From positions 3,596,001-3,660,000 of the forward strand of contig JAPNXP010000008.1 in NCBI GenBank assembly GCA_028753945.1: a stretch of DNA of 64,000 nucleotides. The letters run 5' to 3'. The stretch's first letter is position 1. The number at the start of each line of letters is the position of its first letter. Shown here piece after piece: positions 34,875 through 45,866 of the stretch. Made by a program: the position numbers and the translations under genes. Below the pieces are notes generated by a model. The model saw only the letters and a list, made by a program, of their open reading frames with translations, did no database searches and had not been told where the DNA came from. This DNA comes from Hexactinellida sp. DTS-2022 (taxonomy: Eukaryota > Porifera > Hexactinellida).

Positions 34875-35711
34875 CCGACGCGTCAACGTTACTACAAATG
34901 TGTCAAAACATTTCAGAAAGGTTTTCGGAATGTAAGATCCTTCGTTCCTTGTAACCCACTTCATAGTTATTCTACTTTAAGTAATATTATAATGGTGGTG
35001 AATCAGCATAGTATTTATGTACCCAGTTAACAATACTTTCGTATATCGAATTCACAAAATTGTAAAACGTATTTTTTTACGATGACATAATCACCGGCAC
35101 CTAAGGTGTTAAGATTAATTTGTAAAGGTGTTATGTGCCATAAGGAACAATTGATGAATTGGAAGTTTGTTTCTAACTTGTATAATTTCTGAAAATTAAT
35201 GATAGTTATCTAATTCGTATAAATAATTATTTAATTTATTAATAATTTAACTCCACTTTCAATGTACAGTTCAATATAATAAGTTTAATTGGAATAACTA
35301 TTAATGTAAAATAAATTTGGCTACAATATTTAAATTCAGCACACTCAATAATTATCCCTATAAACAATTCAAAAGCGTCTCTAATTTCTATACGTCGGTT
35401 AAATACAAACAGAAGTAAATGTAGTTTAACTATTTGTCCAATTTTATTCTTGCAAAAGGAAATATACTCATATAATTTCTATGGAATATAAATTATATTC
35501 AATTAGAAAATAGAAGTTACTCGAACTCATAAGTTAAATCAATATAATTATCGCAAGTTCGAACAATAAAGTAAGATTTATTAACAAGTTGATCCAATAT
35601 AATTATCTCAGTTGGTCAATAGAGTAAGATTTTTAAACTTCATAGTTGATTCAATATAATTATAGCAAGTTGAACAATAGAGTAAGATTTAAACCTGTTT
35701 TAACTATTCCT

Positions 35712-35857
35712 CCACTGCCTGCGTTCCCTTGAGGCTACCCACACCCATAGTATGAGCCTTAATATTTGTGGACCGTTTGGAAATGTCCGTGAACCACAAG
35801 GTCATAATCTCTGGTAAATTGCGACAAATTCCGGCCCGCATGCAGCTCTGGAGAGAT
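35712..35857 (-). CDS. Possible C-terminal exon of an unidentified gene
   Basis: After a good acceptor (TCTCTCCAG on the minus strand) there is an open frame of 47 codons, SCMRAGICRNLPEIMTLWFT through GVGSLKGTQAVEE and a TAG stop. It looks protein-like, with GC-richer third positions than its surroundings. I found no upstream exon with a matching phase and do not recognise the family. It may be the 3' end of a gene with a large intron, a relic, or chance. Confidence 0.3.
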
Positions 35858-36294
35858 ATTCAAAATAATGTCAACGGATTTTGAAAATAGGATTTTGATC
35901 AAATCTTAACTTAACCTACTAATCGTATACTGATGAATTAATTAGGATTATAAAGTGTAATTGTATTAGGTTAACACATTATTAATTAAGTCTGTCCAAC
36001 TCTTATAACACAGTTCAATGCACCACGTGGCTATTTTTCTGAGAATAGCCACGTTGTAATATGTATGCAGATAATATCCCTATCTATGGACACTATAAAT
36101 ATATTCACTAACTGAATAATAGTAAATTATTGCTCCACTGTACGTAAATCAGTAAATCCAACAATAAAACCTTCTGAATCTACTAATCAATCAAATATCA
36201 ATTTTTGCGAAAAATTCTTCTTATTAGGCTACTCCAGCGAGAAGTGAGATATCATAACAAACTGTAAACAGGTTAGTTTTAAACATTCCATATA

Positions 36295-36481
36295 CAGTGG
36301 AGCCTCCCATAACGGACACTCCAAATAGCGGACAACCTCTAAATAACGGACAACCCTCGTTGCACGGATTTATTTATTTAGCATATGTCTAATAGAAAAG
36401 CAACCTCTAAATAGCGGACAACCTCTAAATAACGGACAACGGTTCCGGTCCCAAGGTGTCCGTTGTTCAGAGGCTCTACTG
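36295..36481. mobile_element. Tigger-like MITE
   Basis: It starts CAGTGGAGCCTCCCATAACG and ends CGTTGTTCAGAGGCTCTACTG between TA dinucleotides. The interior repeats AAATAGCGGACAACCTCTAA. These termini are very close to those of pogo/Tigger elements in animals. Confidence 0.85.
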
Positions 36482-37535
36482 TATATTATAACATAGTACA
36501 CTGTTTATGCCACAATTAATCTGTTATATTAAATGTTGCAAATGATAATGTCAAACTACCGGTATCACAAAATTTATCAAGAGAAAATCTAGATTCATAA
36601 AAGAGCCTAAATAATTGGTACGCCTGTTTCTATGTGAAATTTATACTAATTTTGCTGTCTAGGAAAACCCAATGCAAATTTATTCGCCTGGATAAAACTC
36701 TGCTATGTGAGATCACTATGGTATTTTGATATTTGCGAGCATAATTAATTTATCCATTCGCTGAGTACATTATTCAACATGCTTAAATGTAGCTTGTATT
36801 TATTACCCCTTTTCTTTTGAGTTTATTCCAAAACCGAGATCATTATTCTATCCCGAATAACAATACTGAATTTGCACCCAAACAATACAAGTTAGTTTAA
36901 TATTTTGTAACATAAAATTTTAAATATATTGGCAAGTCTTTTACATCTCTTAGTGCTAAATATTAAATTTCATAATGTGGTAGTATACTGAATTTCATTA
37001 ATTAACTGCCCTAGAGATTCCTACATAATGTAATTTCTCAGTCTGTTCTTATACAAAAATTTGTACATGGCTACATGAATACTCTTTGTAGTATATTACT
37101 GTAATATATATTTCTTATTGGTTAGTTTAAACGTGGATACTAATATTGTCTCAATTATAGAGACAATATTAACTCAACTAACCAGCAAATCAAGTTTGAA
37201 TCTAAAAACATAACTAAAAACACATTATTATCTCAAGATTTAAATATGATTCTGCGCCATAAGGAACAATTGATGAATTGGTATCATCTCTGAGATTAAT
37301 GATGTTTAATAATTTGGAATAACTAGGAATTTAAAATGAATTTGCCTACAATATTTGAATTGCGCACACTCGATAACCCAAAAAAACAAATTTTAAGCGT
37401 CTCTATGTATAAAAACAAACTTAATTCATTATAATTAAATACGTCAGTATATTAATTGTGCAAAATATTCTTGCAGTGGAGATAAACTCAGATAATCCAT
37501 CATTGTTATAGAATATCTATAATATTAAACTCTGT

Positions 37536-37582
37536 GTTTTGTTTGTTTGTTTGTTTGTTTGTTTGTTTGTTTGTTTGTTTGT
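37536..37582. repeat. (GTTT)n microsatellite
   Basis: About eleven uninterrupted GTTT units. The flanking sequence just downstream (GATTGTATCAAA...ACTAACTTCCAA) recurs in diverged form at 39540-39620, on the other side of the DUSP-UBL gene. Confidence 0.95.
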
Positions 37583-38183
37583 CCGGATTGTATCAAAGTG
37601 ATGGGGGAATAGAAACCGCATTTATAATTGAGATATAGACTAACTTCCAAATGTTATAATAGGTAACCAAGTATGCTGATTTCGAATTTAGCATTTATAT
37701 ATTTCTATTATTAATATTTATTGTTGTTGTTTACAAAAATAGGAGGCAAATAAATTAAGGAAAATCCAATATGAACCTAATAAAAGTTAGCTTTCCACGG
37801 GTATTATAGGTAAATAAGTATGGTGATTTCGAATTTCGCATTTATAAATTTATAAAATGTAAATTAATGTTGTTGTTTACAAAAATTGGTAAACAAATTA
37901 ATGAAAGTTCAAAATAAACCTAGAGGCTAGGCTCGTATAATCTTAGTTTCAATTAGAAAATAGAAACCTACTCGATCTCACAAGTTGAAACAACAGAATT
38001 AGAATTAATGCTTTAAATTGAACAGAAGTGTTACTAAACAAAGGAAATTAATAACTCAATTATGGCACAAACTAAGCCCAATTTGAAAATTCGTGACTGT
38101 GAAATTATTGTTCCTGTTGTGACGTTAAACAGATGTTTTCAAATTTAAATTTACTGTCATTAATTTGCTAAGAACGTTAAATA

Positions 38184-38245
38184 AAGCCCACCATATACGA
38201 TGCAACTTTATTGCATATAACAGTTGCATCGTGTATGGTGGGCTT
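38184..38245. repeat. 62-bp hairpin
   Basis: The arms AAGCCCACCATATACGATGC and its near complement (24 nt, one mismatch) enclose a short loop. TTAA lies close to both ends, which would fit a miniature element with a TTAA target, but the element is very short. Confidence 0.75.
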
Positions 38246-38692
38246 AACTGGAAATTTCTGAATACTTGATTTATATTACTGCAATAAGACCCCTGACCTA
38301 GTTCTCGCTTTTTTCAATAGACAATAAATAGTTTGAATTCAAAATACTTGTTTACTTATTACATCAGTTGGAAGCTATGTTTTATGTTCATTTTGAATTT
38401 CAAATTTTGTTTGCCTAAACAAACAATAATCGAGTTTTAATAATACTCAAGGTGCACATCTGTAATCCATGAGACAACCATCCTAAAATTTTCAGTTTTT
38501 AGTTAATAAAACTCTGTTCTGTGGAGAGAATACGGACTAATAATAATATACCAAGGCAGTCATTTTAGAACTGACCTACTACATAGTAGTCGGCACAGTA
38601 AACAGTCGCCTGTTTACTGTAATATACAGCAGGCCCATAGCAAGCAAAAAAATCTTAGAAACTCTCCTTTAGGAACAACTTTATCCACGATA

Positions 38693-39451
38693 ATGGCTAC
38701 AGCTGATATGCCTACAGAGAGTGAGCAGTTGGAGAAAGAAAAGCTTATGATGCACCAGATGGAGACTGCAATAAAAATGGATGTTGCTCCACCCTCTTAT
38801 CAGGAGCAAAAGCAAGAAATTAATTCTCTTCTTGGTCAAGAACTTGTAAAAGGTCAAGATTGGTATCTAGTTCCCGTTCGCTGGTTCATACAGTGGAAAC
38901 GTTATGTAGGCTATGATGACTACGATAAGTCTAAGGAAGGAGATGAAACTGCCAAGCCAGGTCCTATTGACACCGCACTTCTGTTAGACAATGGGAAACT
39001 GAAAAAGCATCAAGTTGACGATCTTGATTACAAATTAGTTCCGGAATCAGCTTGGTACAAACTCATTTCTTGGTATGGGATTAATGTAGCCTCTGATGGA
39101 ATCAAACGTGAAGTGTTGGAGTATGGTAAATATAATAAACAATGCAAAGTAGAAGTATACCCTCTCGAGCTGAAGGCATGTGTCTATCCTGATGAGAACG
39201 CATTTAAGATAGTCAGATTATCAAGAGGGGGTACAATACATACGCTGGACTTGAGGATTAGAGAATCGTATGACATTGGTCCTGATAAGCAGACACGTAT
39301 TTACAACAGATACAAAGTAGGTTCTTATGAGCTCATGAAAGACACTAAGAAAGAAGCTCGAGATGTAGGGCTCACTGATGGACAGCACGTGCTGCTAGAA
39401 ATCAAGGATCCAGACGGAACTTGGCCTAGAACTAATCCAAAAAGCTATTAG
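38693..39451 (+). CDS. DUSP plus ubiquitin-like domain protein derived from a USP4/11/15-type deubiquitinase, no catalytic domain
   Basis: An intronless 252-residue protein. A DUSP domain spans residues about 40-150 (WYLVPVRWFIQWKRYVGYDD, PGPIDTALLLDNGKLK, DLDYKLVPESAWYKLISWYG). A ubiquitin-like domain follows at about 155-240, ending LEIKDPDGTWPR. This is the N-terminal third of USP4/11/15. The stop codon falls right after the domain boundary, and no Cys or His box of a USP is found downstream. In the full enzymes these domains regulate activity and partner binding. Here they could act alone as an adaptor, or be a truncated retrocopy. The frame is clean over the whole length. Base composition is lower in GC than the conserved spliced genes. 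Confidence 0.85.
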   Translation: MATADMPTESEQLEKEKLMMHQMETAIKMDVAPPSYQEQKQEINSLLGQELVKGQDWYLVPVRWFIQWKRYVGYDDYDKSKEGDETAKPGPIDTALLLDNGKLKKHQVDDLDYKLVPESAWYKLISWYGINVASDGIKREVLEYGKYNKQCKVEVYPLELKACVYPDENAFKIVRLSRGGTIHTLDLRIRESYDIGPDKQTRIYNRYKVGSYELMKDTKKEARDVGLTDGQHVLLEIKDPDGTWPRTNPKSY

Positions 39452-39699
39452 CTCTCGTTTTATCTTTTATTTAATTAAATGAAAAATTAAGACTAGTGCT
39501 TGTGTAGCCACTAATTTTTTTTTAACTTGATTCTTGTGTGTTTGTGTGTTTATCCAAATTGTATTAAAAGGGGGACATAAACCACATTTATGTTTGAGAC
39601 ACTAACTTCCAATTGTTAATTTTAATTAATATTAAATACTACGAGCACTTTGGTATCGGTCGCTTCGTGAACTTTGTTCGTTCGTGTTAGACACTATGC

Positions 39700-40080
39700 A
39701 ACAAAATCAGGGTTGATAAAAATCATGATATTTTTAAAAAATAAAAAAAATCCAATTTTTTTTATTTAAATCAGAGTTTTGATTTTAATTGTTTTTTTGC
39801 AATCTATATCACACTGGCGTATATTATTTGGCTAATAGATTAATTACATTGATAATGACTCATTATCATTGTAATTTGACTAATTATCAATGTATTTCTT
39901 TTCTTTTCGCAAAAAACAATAGAAATAAAAAATCTGATTTAAATAAAAAAAGTCTGATTTAAATCAAAATAATCCGATTTTTTTTATTTAAATCAGACTT
40001 TTTTTATTTTAATAAGATTTTGATTTAAATCATGATTTAAATCACTTGATTTAAATCAAACAACCCTGATTACAAAATAC
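39700..40080. mobile_element. hAT-like non-autonomous element rich in TTTAAATCA
   Basis: It runs from ATCAGGGTTGATAAAAATCAT to AATCAAACAACCCTGAT, which are inverted termini. The interior consists of DNA alternating between AAAAATCTGATTTAAAT and its complement, so it forms an extended foldback. A clean 8-bp target duplication could not be fixed. Confidence 0.7.
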
Positions 40081-41560
40081 AATCAATGCAATGGCCGCTT
40101 CGCAACCCTAACTTCCTCAAAATCTTTCATAACAAATAAATTAAGTTAACCTGTCTTGGAAATTACAGTACTTAATTCAGTTCAGTATATAGCTATTTGG
40201 GAGCCAAGGATGGTCAACTAATTATACATTGTTTTATTAAATATTAATTAATAAAGTCACTCCGTTACACTCCTCAATGTGTCATTTATTATGCAGAAGA
40301 TATATCCTGGGTTAGTAATTTGCTTTTTAATAACATGTGTCTGCATACCTCCAGTTAATGTTAGACGTACGTACTAACCAGTAACCACACACCAACCGCA
40401 AAGCGGTTGGTGTACTGTATGGATGTGTTCTGCCGCTAAGTGCTATGCGACCTATTTTGCGAAGCGCGCGCTGGTACATAATATTACTTTTTAATTAAAT
40501 TAAATTTGGTTATTAACTAGACAAAGAGTTCGATAAGTTTTGAAGTATCTTATATTTCGAAACGCTGGATAGTTACATATACCTACATATGTGCTTTATT
40601 CATCTACATAAATAATATATCCTGTCTTATTTTATTGACGGACAAAAATAAACTATTTTTAGGAATGGGTTACTCCCATGACAGTCAATCCTACTTCCTA
40701 GCATATTTCTCAAAGTAAGCATGAGATGAATTATCCCTTCTCAGTGAGTTGGTCTGCCACGCCATAACTGACCTCTTGCTATAACAGATTACATATTCGT
40801 ATACTAATTATAATTATAACTGCTAATGGGATTAACGTTTTGTCGGCAGGTTATGATTGGATATGGCGGCTATAACTGATCCCACCATATGAGTTTTATC
40901 CGCGACCATCGGAGCGAAGAGTCGAATACCGACATTTCGTACCACAACAATTCGTACTTCCCTATTACGGCGTAGGCTCTAGTTGGGGCTTGGTAGCAGT
41001 GACGGGCAAAGCCCCACCCACCTTTCGCAGTCAGGCGTTAAATTATGGACTTAGTGATTAATTTCTAAGTAGCCCAGGAGTGCCCGGGTAATTCTAATAG
41101 TCCTAACTATGTTGTAGGCCTGAATGACTTGATTGTGGGTCCAATTGTTTTTTATATAATTTGCTATGGAAGGGCGAAAACTATTTGGAGCTACTGTACC
41201 AATAGAAAAACTATTGGTAGCTGTAATTAACAATAATATTTTTACCTGAATCCCCTCCATAGCAAATGAGGCCCTACCAAGCCCCACCTCGAGCCTAGGT
41301 CCTGTGATAGGCTATGAATGAAGGGGATCAGTAATTGTAATGGCGGGTAGGAACAGGGCTGTTTTACGACTCTGGGAAGTCTCCGGCCAAATAGGTGAAG
41401 TAGTCCGGCCAAAATTGGACCAGCTACCATGTGCTACGCCTATTACTGGAATAGATCTCATCGGACAAGATGTTTCACTGTCAGGAGTATATTTCATCGA
41501 ATATATAAATTATTGCGTGGCTAACACAACCAGGCTGTCTATGTAGATTGGAATTAGTCA
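40081..41560. other. Spacer without a supported gene
   Basis: Only short shadow frames are present. A stretch at 41270-41500 is GC-richer but has no recognisable protein. The last part would hold the promoter of the coiled-coil gene. Confidence 0.5.
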
Positions 41561-43395
41561 ATGACGTACATAAAGGGTTTGGATCTCTCCCCCCTGCTCA
41601 GCTACGAGCCCCAGCTCCCGTGTCTGGAGCTCGAGTGCAGAGACACTATTCGCGACCAGACAACTCAGACCGATGAGCGGAATATAACAGATCTGAAGGC
41701 CATTGAGTGTGAGCTGCTGACGCTGCTGACGGAGACTCGAGAGCTCGAGAGAGAACTGAAGCTCATGCGACACATGTTGGTGGCCAAGTTCGATTCCCGG
41801 CTGAGGGAGCGTAGCGTCGAGCTGAGCAGGTCCTGTGACCAGCGACTGAGCGACCTGGAGACGAGACACACAGAGGAGCTCGACACGCTCAGAGACAGCT
41901 TCAAGACCCAGCTGAGGGACGGGCTGCAGCTGATAGCGGCAGAGTACAAGTAAGAGCATGTTAGTTTAGGTGCCCCCTTCCGCTGGAATTTCTCATATCA
42001 ATAATCCTTTCGTTTTTATTTTCATAGCAAAAAGTTGAATATTTTCAAACGACAACTTTTGGTGTCACCCCTCCTAAGATTCCTATTCAAGTTATATACT
42101 GTGTTACGTCATAGTACTTATATACAACTGTTTGTACGTAGACGCTACTACGAGGAGCTAACAGCTGGGGACGGCAAGGGACAGGAGAACAAGCTGACTG
42201 CCCTCCGGAGGGAGAACGGGGCTCTGTCCGAGAGGATACTCGGGCTGGAGTCAGAACTGATATTGGAGAGGAAAGAGACGGCTAAGCTGAAGAGGGAGCT
42301 GAGTGACGTGTCTGCTAGGGAGGAGCCCCAGCCGTGGGAGGTGCCCGAGCAGACCCCTTCTGGGGACACCGGGGGTGGGACGGAGGAGAAGGGGAGACAG
42401 CTGAGAGGAGAGATCGTGCGGCTGGAGGACAGGATCGGACTCCTGGAAGAGGAGGTGACAGATAAGGAACTGATGTGTAGACAGCTGGAAGGGAAGCTAG
42501 AGTCAGTGCAGGCTGACGTGAAGAGAGAGAGGAAAGAGAAGGACAAGGTCCAGAACGAATTTCAGGTTAGAGAACATATCTAGTGGTATCTTGCTTGCTT
42601 AACATCCCTATACCTTTTGTCAGAAGTACAGAAATAAGACAGAGGGAGACATGGCTCGGTCCTCCGCCGAAGCTAGCAGAGAGATTGAGTCGATGCAACA
42701 AAAAGCGCGAGAGGAGTTGGAGAGATCTAGAGTGGCCTCCAGTCAGGATTCGCAGGGTGTGACTGATGAGATTAAAATGAAGGAGAGAGCTAAGATGCAG
42801 ACAGAGGTCAAGAAGGTGCAAGAAGAGCTGGATAAGGTATTGCATATAACGGCTAGCTATGCTATGCACAGTAGACTTAAAATATCAGTTGAGGAGAATA
42901 GTTTAATCTCAGAGTATACAAATGCATGCAAGTGACTCCGATTAACATCACGAATTTGGGATATTACAAACAAATTTCCCCTAGTATTCGTATTAACGAG
43001 AATTTACGTACTATAATAGTGTATATGAAATTATGAACCAAAGAGTTACAACTATTAACTAGGTTCGAAAAGAGCGAGACAATCTACTGAAACAGGACTT
43101 CAACACTGCCCTAATAGCGGCGCAGGAAAAGGAAAAGGATTATAAGAAGACAATTGACTCTCTCAGCAAGGACTTAACTCGGTGTAATCGCACCTGGGCT
43201 AAAAAGCACCAAATCCTAGAGGCACAGCTGCACGCCATTAAGGACGAGAGTTACCTACGTCACTCGCTGGAGAAGAAAGCCTCCAATCTCCACCAAGCCA
43301 CGCTAGCCTACGCCTCAGAGGCAGATACACACGCACTGCCGAACTACCCTTTCCTGCCCTGTACTCTGGGGACTCTCAGTAAGCAGAGGTACTGA
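41561..43395 (+). CDS. Coiled-coil protein resembling C10orf67 (DUF4709)
   Basis: Four exons with consistent phases: 41561-41949, 42142-42565, 42624-42836, 43063-43395; 452 residues. It is almost entirely alpha-helical and charged. The first exon has the TQTDERNITDLKAIE start and the pattern LRERSVELSRSCDQRLSDLE typical of the DUF4709 region of C10orf67, as I recall that family. Long heptad stretches follow in exons 2-3 (ALSERILGLESELILERKET, RLEDRIGLLEEEV). The non-coiled C-terminus ends ALPNYPFLPCTLGTLSKQRY. Family function is not established; a role in cilia or sperm is often suggested from expression. Another coiled-coil family is possible. Confidence 0.65.
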
Positions 43396-43519
43396 TGTGT
43401 GTATTGTATTTATTGGCAAACGGGTCACTTCTACTGCTAATCTCTTTGTGTGTGTTTATGCACAATTAAATACTGCATATCATTTGGTGTTATTTTATTC
43501 TTACCAATTATATACTGTA

Positions 43520-43675
43520 CAGTATAACCTCGTTAGTACGAACACGGTTAATACCAACACTATTTTAGTGCCCTTCAAAGCTTTTCAATACAAATTAGTT
43601 ATAGTTGTACGAATTCCAGATAAGTAGCACACATTTTGACGGTCCCCTGGTGTTCGTACTAACGAGGTCCTACTG
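43520..43675. mobile_element. Pogo/Tigger-like MITE, well-preserved copy
   Basis: It starts CAGTATAACCTCGTTAGTACG and ends CGTACTAACGAGGTCCTACTG between TA dinucleotides. The interior TTTGACGGTCCCCTGGTG matches the 7.2 and 28.7 kb copies in inverted order. It lies 75 bp upstream of the REXO5-like start codon. Confidence 0.88.
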
Positions 43676-43750
43676 TAGCTTTCATTGGATATTAACTATT
43701 TATTTAATAGCTAATTAGTCCATTATTGCTGCTAGGGTTTTGAGTAGCTT

Positions 43751-45694
43751 ATGGCAGAAAGTAAGCTAATCCCACATAGACCAGAGTCTCCAGAAGACGG
43801 AGAGTGTTCGCCTGCTGAATACACACCAGATGGGCCTGGGAATAGCACTACTAACCCAGCCAATACAAATGTATGCACAGCTATAAGCACAGGTTTAGGC
43901 ACAGGTGTAGGCACAGGTGTAGCAGTTGGTACTAAGCAAGGGAAGAAGCGAGGCAGGAACAGTAACTATAATTCTTCAGAAGAAGGAGAGTGTTCTAGCT
44001 CTGCAGAGGAAAGTAGGAAAAGAGAGACTCCAACTAATTCTACGGATATGACCAGTCCCAAGCTGGGTTATTGGACAACAAAGAAAAATGCTAAAAAGCG
44101 CAGAAAGAAGGAGAAAGAGAGACAGGCAGTCGAACAGACAGTGAGCTTCACGATTGATAAGAATAGCCTGAATCAGTTCTACAATCTGGCATCCATGTTG
44201 ACTTCTCAAAATCAGTATATGCGTTTAGTTAGCGACTTGATAAGCCACAATAAAATCAAGCAAAAGTCCACTTATTCACTGCGAGACCTCCAGTGCCTAC
44301 TAATCCAGCTGCTGAGACGCCGCATCGGCAGAGAGGCCACTGACGTCACAAGCCAGTCCTTCTCGTCCGTGGTTCTTATCTGGATGGCACACGTGTCTGC
44401 CGAGTTGGTGAAGGAGCACTGGCCCGCGTTCCAGGTCACTTTTCCTACAGAGTCGAGCCATATGCTGCATTTCATGAACCCAGGGTCAGACAAGTTCGTC
44501 CGCCCCGGCTACGAGGAGATTCTTATGATACAAGATCACCTCAACACTGTGAAGAGATTAAGACACACACCAACACTCGGTAGAGTAGTGTGCTCCTACC
44601 TACTGAGTGAGGATGAGATGTTTGCTAACTCATTCCCCTCAGCAGCTGGGCACCCCGACTGCCTGCTCCTGGAGCAGACGCCGGCTCACGAGTTGACAGA
44701 CGAGACTGTAAACCTGCTGGCGCTAGACTGCGAGTTCTGCGACACAGCCAGTGGCAGAGCCCTGACCAGAATATCCCTGGTCAACCGAGAGCTGCAGTGT
44801 GTGTACGATAGCTTCGTAGTGCCAGACGAAGAGATAACCGATTACAAGACTCAGTACAGCGGAATCACGAAACAGAAACTCGCAGGTGTTGACACCTGTC
44901 TGGAAGACGTGTATTCTAAATTGAGAGAGATTATCACCGATAAGACTATAGTAGTAGGCCACTCCCTAGAGAACGATTTCCAGGTGCTCAAGGTTATAAT
45001 CTCTCACGTGATCGACACAAGTTTCCTCTTCACTCCCTCCTCCACGCCGACCTTTAAACCCAGTCTGAGGTTCCTGGCGAGGGAAGTTCTCAAGAAGGAC
45101 ATACAGACTTCTTCCTCCGGACACGACTCCATTGAAGACGCCAAGGTGACCATGGAGCTGCTGCTGGCAAAGCTAGAACAGGGCCCGGACTATACGGTGA
45201 GTTGGAACGAAGACAAGAGGAGTCTCGTGGACTACATGGGATACTGCGGGGTTAAATCGCTCCTCGTAGACCATCAGTCACAGCTTGTCAAACATACTAA
45301 AGCTAAAAATGTAAAATGCGCTTTCGCGACCGGAGACGATGACATCGTTTCGAATACAATTGAGGGTTTGAATGCGCGGGTTTATGACTTTATTTGGGTA
45401 CAAATGCATGACTTCCATAACTTCTGTAAGAAAGGGTACCAAGATGGCGCGCCCGCTGAGAGCGGAGAAGTGCGGAAGCTCCTGGCTAGCATGTTGCAGC
45501 TAGTCGAGGTGCTCTTCAACAGAGCTAGTCCGGGTACAATGTTTATTGTTGTCGCGGGCAGTGGGAACCTCCAAGAGATCAAAGAGTTCAACACAAAACG
45601 AACTCCAAACATAGAACTACTCAAACTCCTGGTGGACAAGGCAAGGCAGGGAGTGGCATTTTTTAAATTCAAATCTCATAAAATTCTTCTTTGA
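43751..45694 (+). CDS. REXO5: REXO5-like 3'-5' RNA exonuclease (DEDDh)
   Basis: An intronless 647-residue protein. A Ser/Lys-rich N-terminus with nuclear signals (KKNAKKRRKKEKER, about 118-131) precedes a helical region and then the exonuclease. Motif ExoI is LALDCEFCD (about 326), ExoII VVGHSLENDF (about 400), ExoIII HDSIEDAKVTME (about 457), so the D-E-D-D-h residues are present. The segment before it (SYLLSEDEMFANSFPS...GHPDCLLL) and the far C-terminus (RASPGTMFIVVAGS) match REXO5 rather than REXO1. REXO5 trims snoRNA and 28S rRNA 3' ends in the nucleolus. The two RRM domains of vertebrate REXO5 between catalytic core and tail are not recognisable here. Confidence 0.82.
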   Translation: MAESKLIPHRPESPEDGECSPAEYTPDGPGNSTTNPANTNVCTAISTGLGTGVGTGVAVGTKQGKKRGRNSNYNSSEEGECSSSAEESRKRETPTNSTDMTSPKLGYWTTKKNAKKRRKKEKERQAVEQTVSFTIDKNSLNQFYNLASMLTSQNQYMRLVSDLISHNKIKQKSTYSLRDLQCLLIQLLRRRIGREATDVTSQSFSSVVLIWMAHVSAELVKEHWPAFQVTFPTESSHMLHFMNPGSDKFVRPGYEEILMIQDHLNTVKRLRHTPTLGRVVCSYLLSEDEMFANSFPSAAGHPDCLLLEQTPAHELTDETVNLLALDCEFCDTASGRALTRISLVNRELQCVYDSFVVPDEEITDYKTQYSGITKQKLAGVDTCLEDVYSKLREIITDKTIVVGHSLENDFQVLKVIISHVIDTSFLFTPSSTPTFKPSLRFLAREVLKKDIQTSSSGHDSIEDAKVTMELLLAKLEQGPDYTVSWNEDKRSLVDYMGYCGVKSLLVDHQSQLVKHTKAKNVKCAFATGDDDIVSNTIEGLNARVYDFIWVQMHDFHNFCKKGYQDGAPAESGEVRKLLASMLQLVEVLFNRASPGTMFIVVAGSGNLQEIKEFNTKRTPNIELLKLLVDKARQGVAFFKFKSHKILL

Positions 45695-45866
45695 TTTTCT
45701 ACAGAAATAGTGAATTTAATTATTACAAAAGTTAGTTAATATAATAACTTTATGGGTACTATTATATTTGACAATCTATAAGAGGAAACCCAACAAGCAC
45801 AATAATGGAATACTAGATTGGATAAAAAACTAAATGTTCGTAACAACTGGCCCGCTTTTCTGTAAG

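Larger units (their letters stand above)
34875..38692. other. Repeat-rich, gene-poor AT stretch
   Basis: There is no confident gene here except the possible terminal exon at 35.7 kb. Diverged direct repeats link 35130-35480 and 37250-37500 (shared GCCATAAGGAACAATTGATG, GCGTCTCTA and TATTCTTGCA blocks). Three copies of a roughly 60-bp unit with CAATATAATTAT and GTAAGATTT lie at 35520-35695. Two copies of a roughly 150-bp unit with GATTTCGAATTT and TTGTTGTTGTTTACAAAAAT lie at 37655-37910. These look like old, decaying repeats. Confidence 0.65.
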
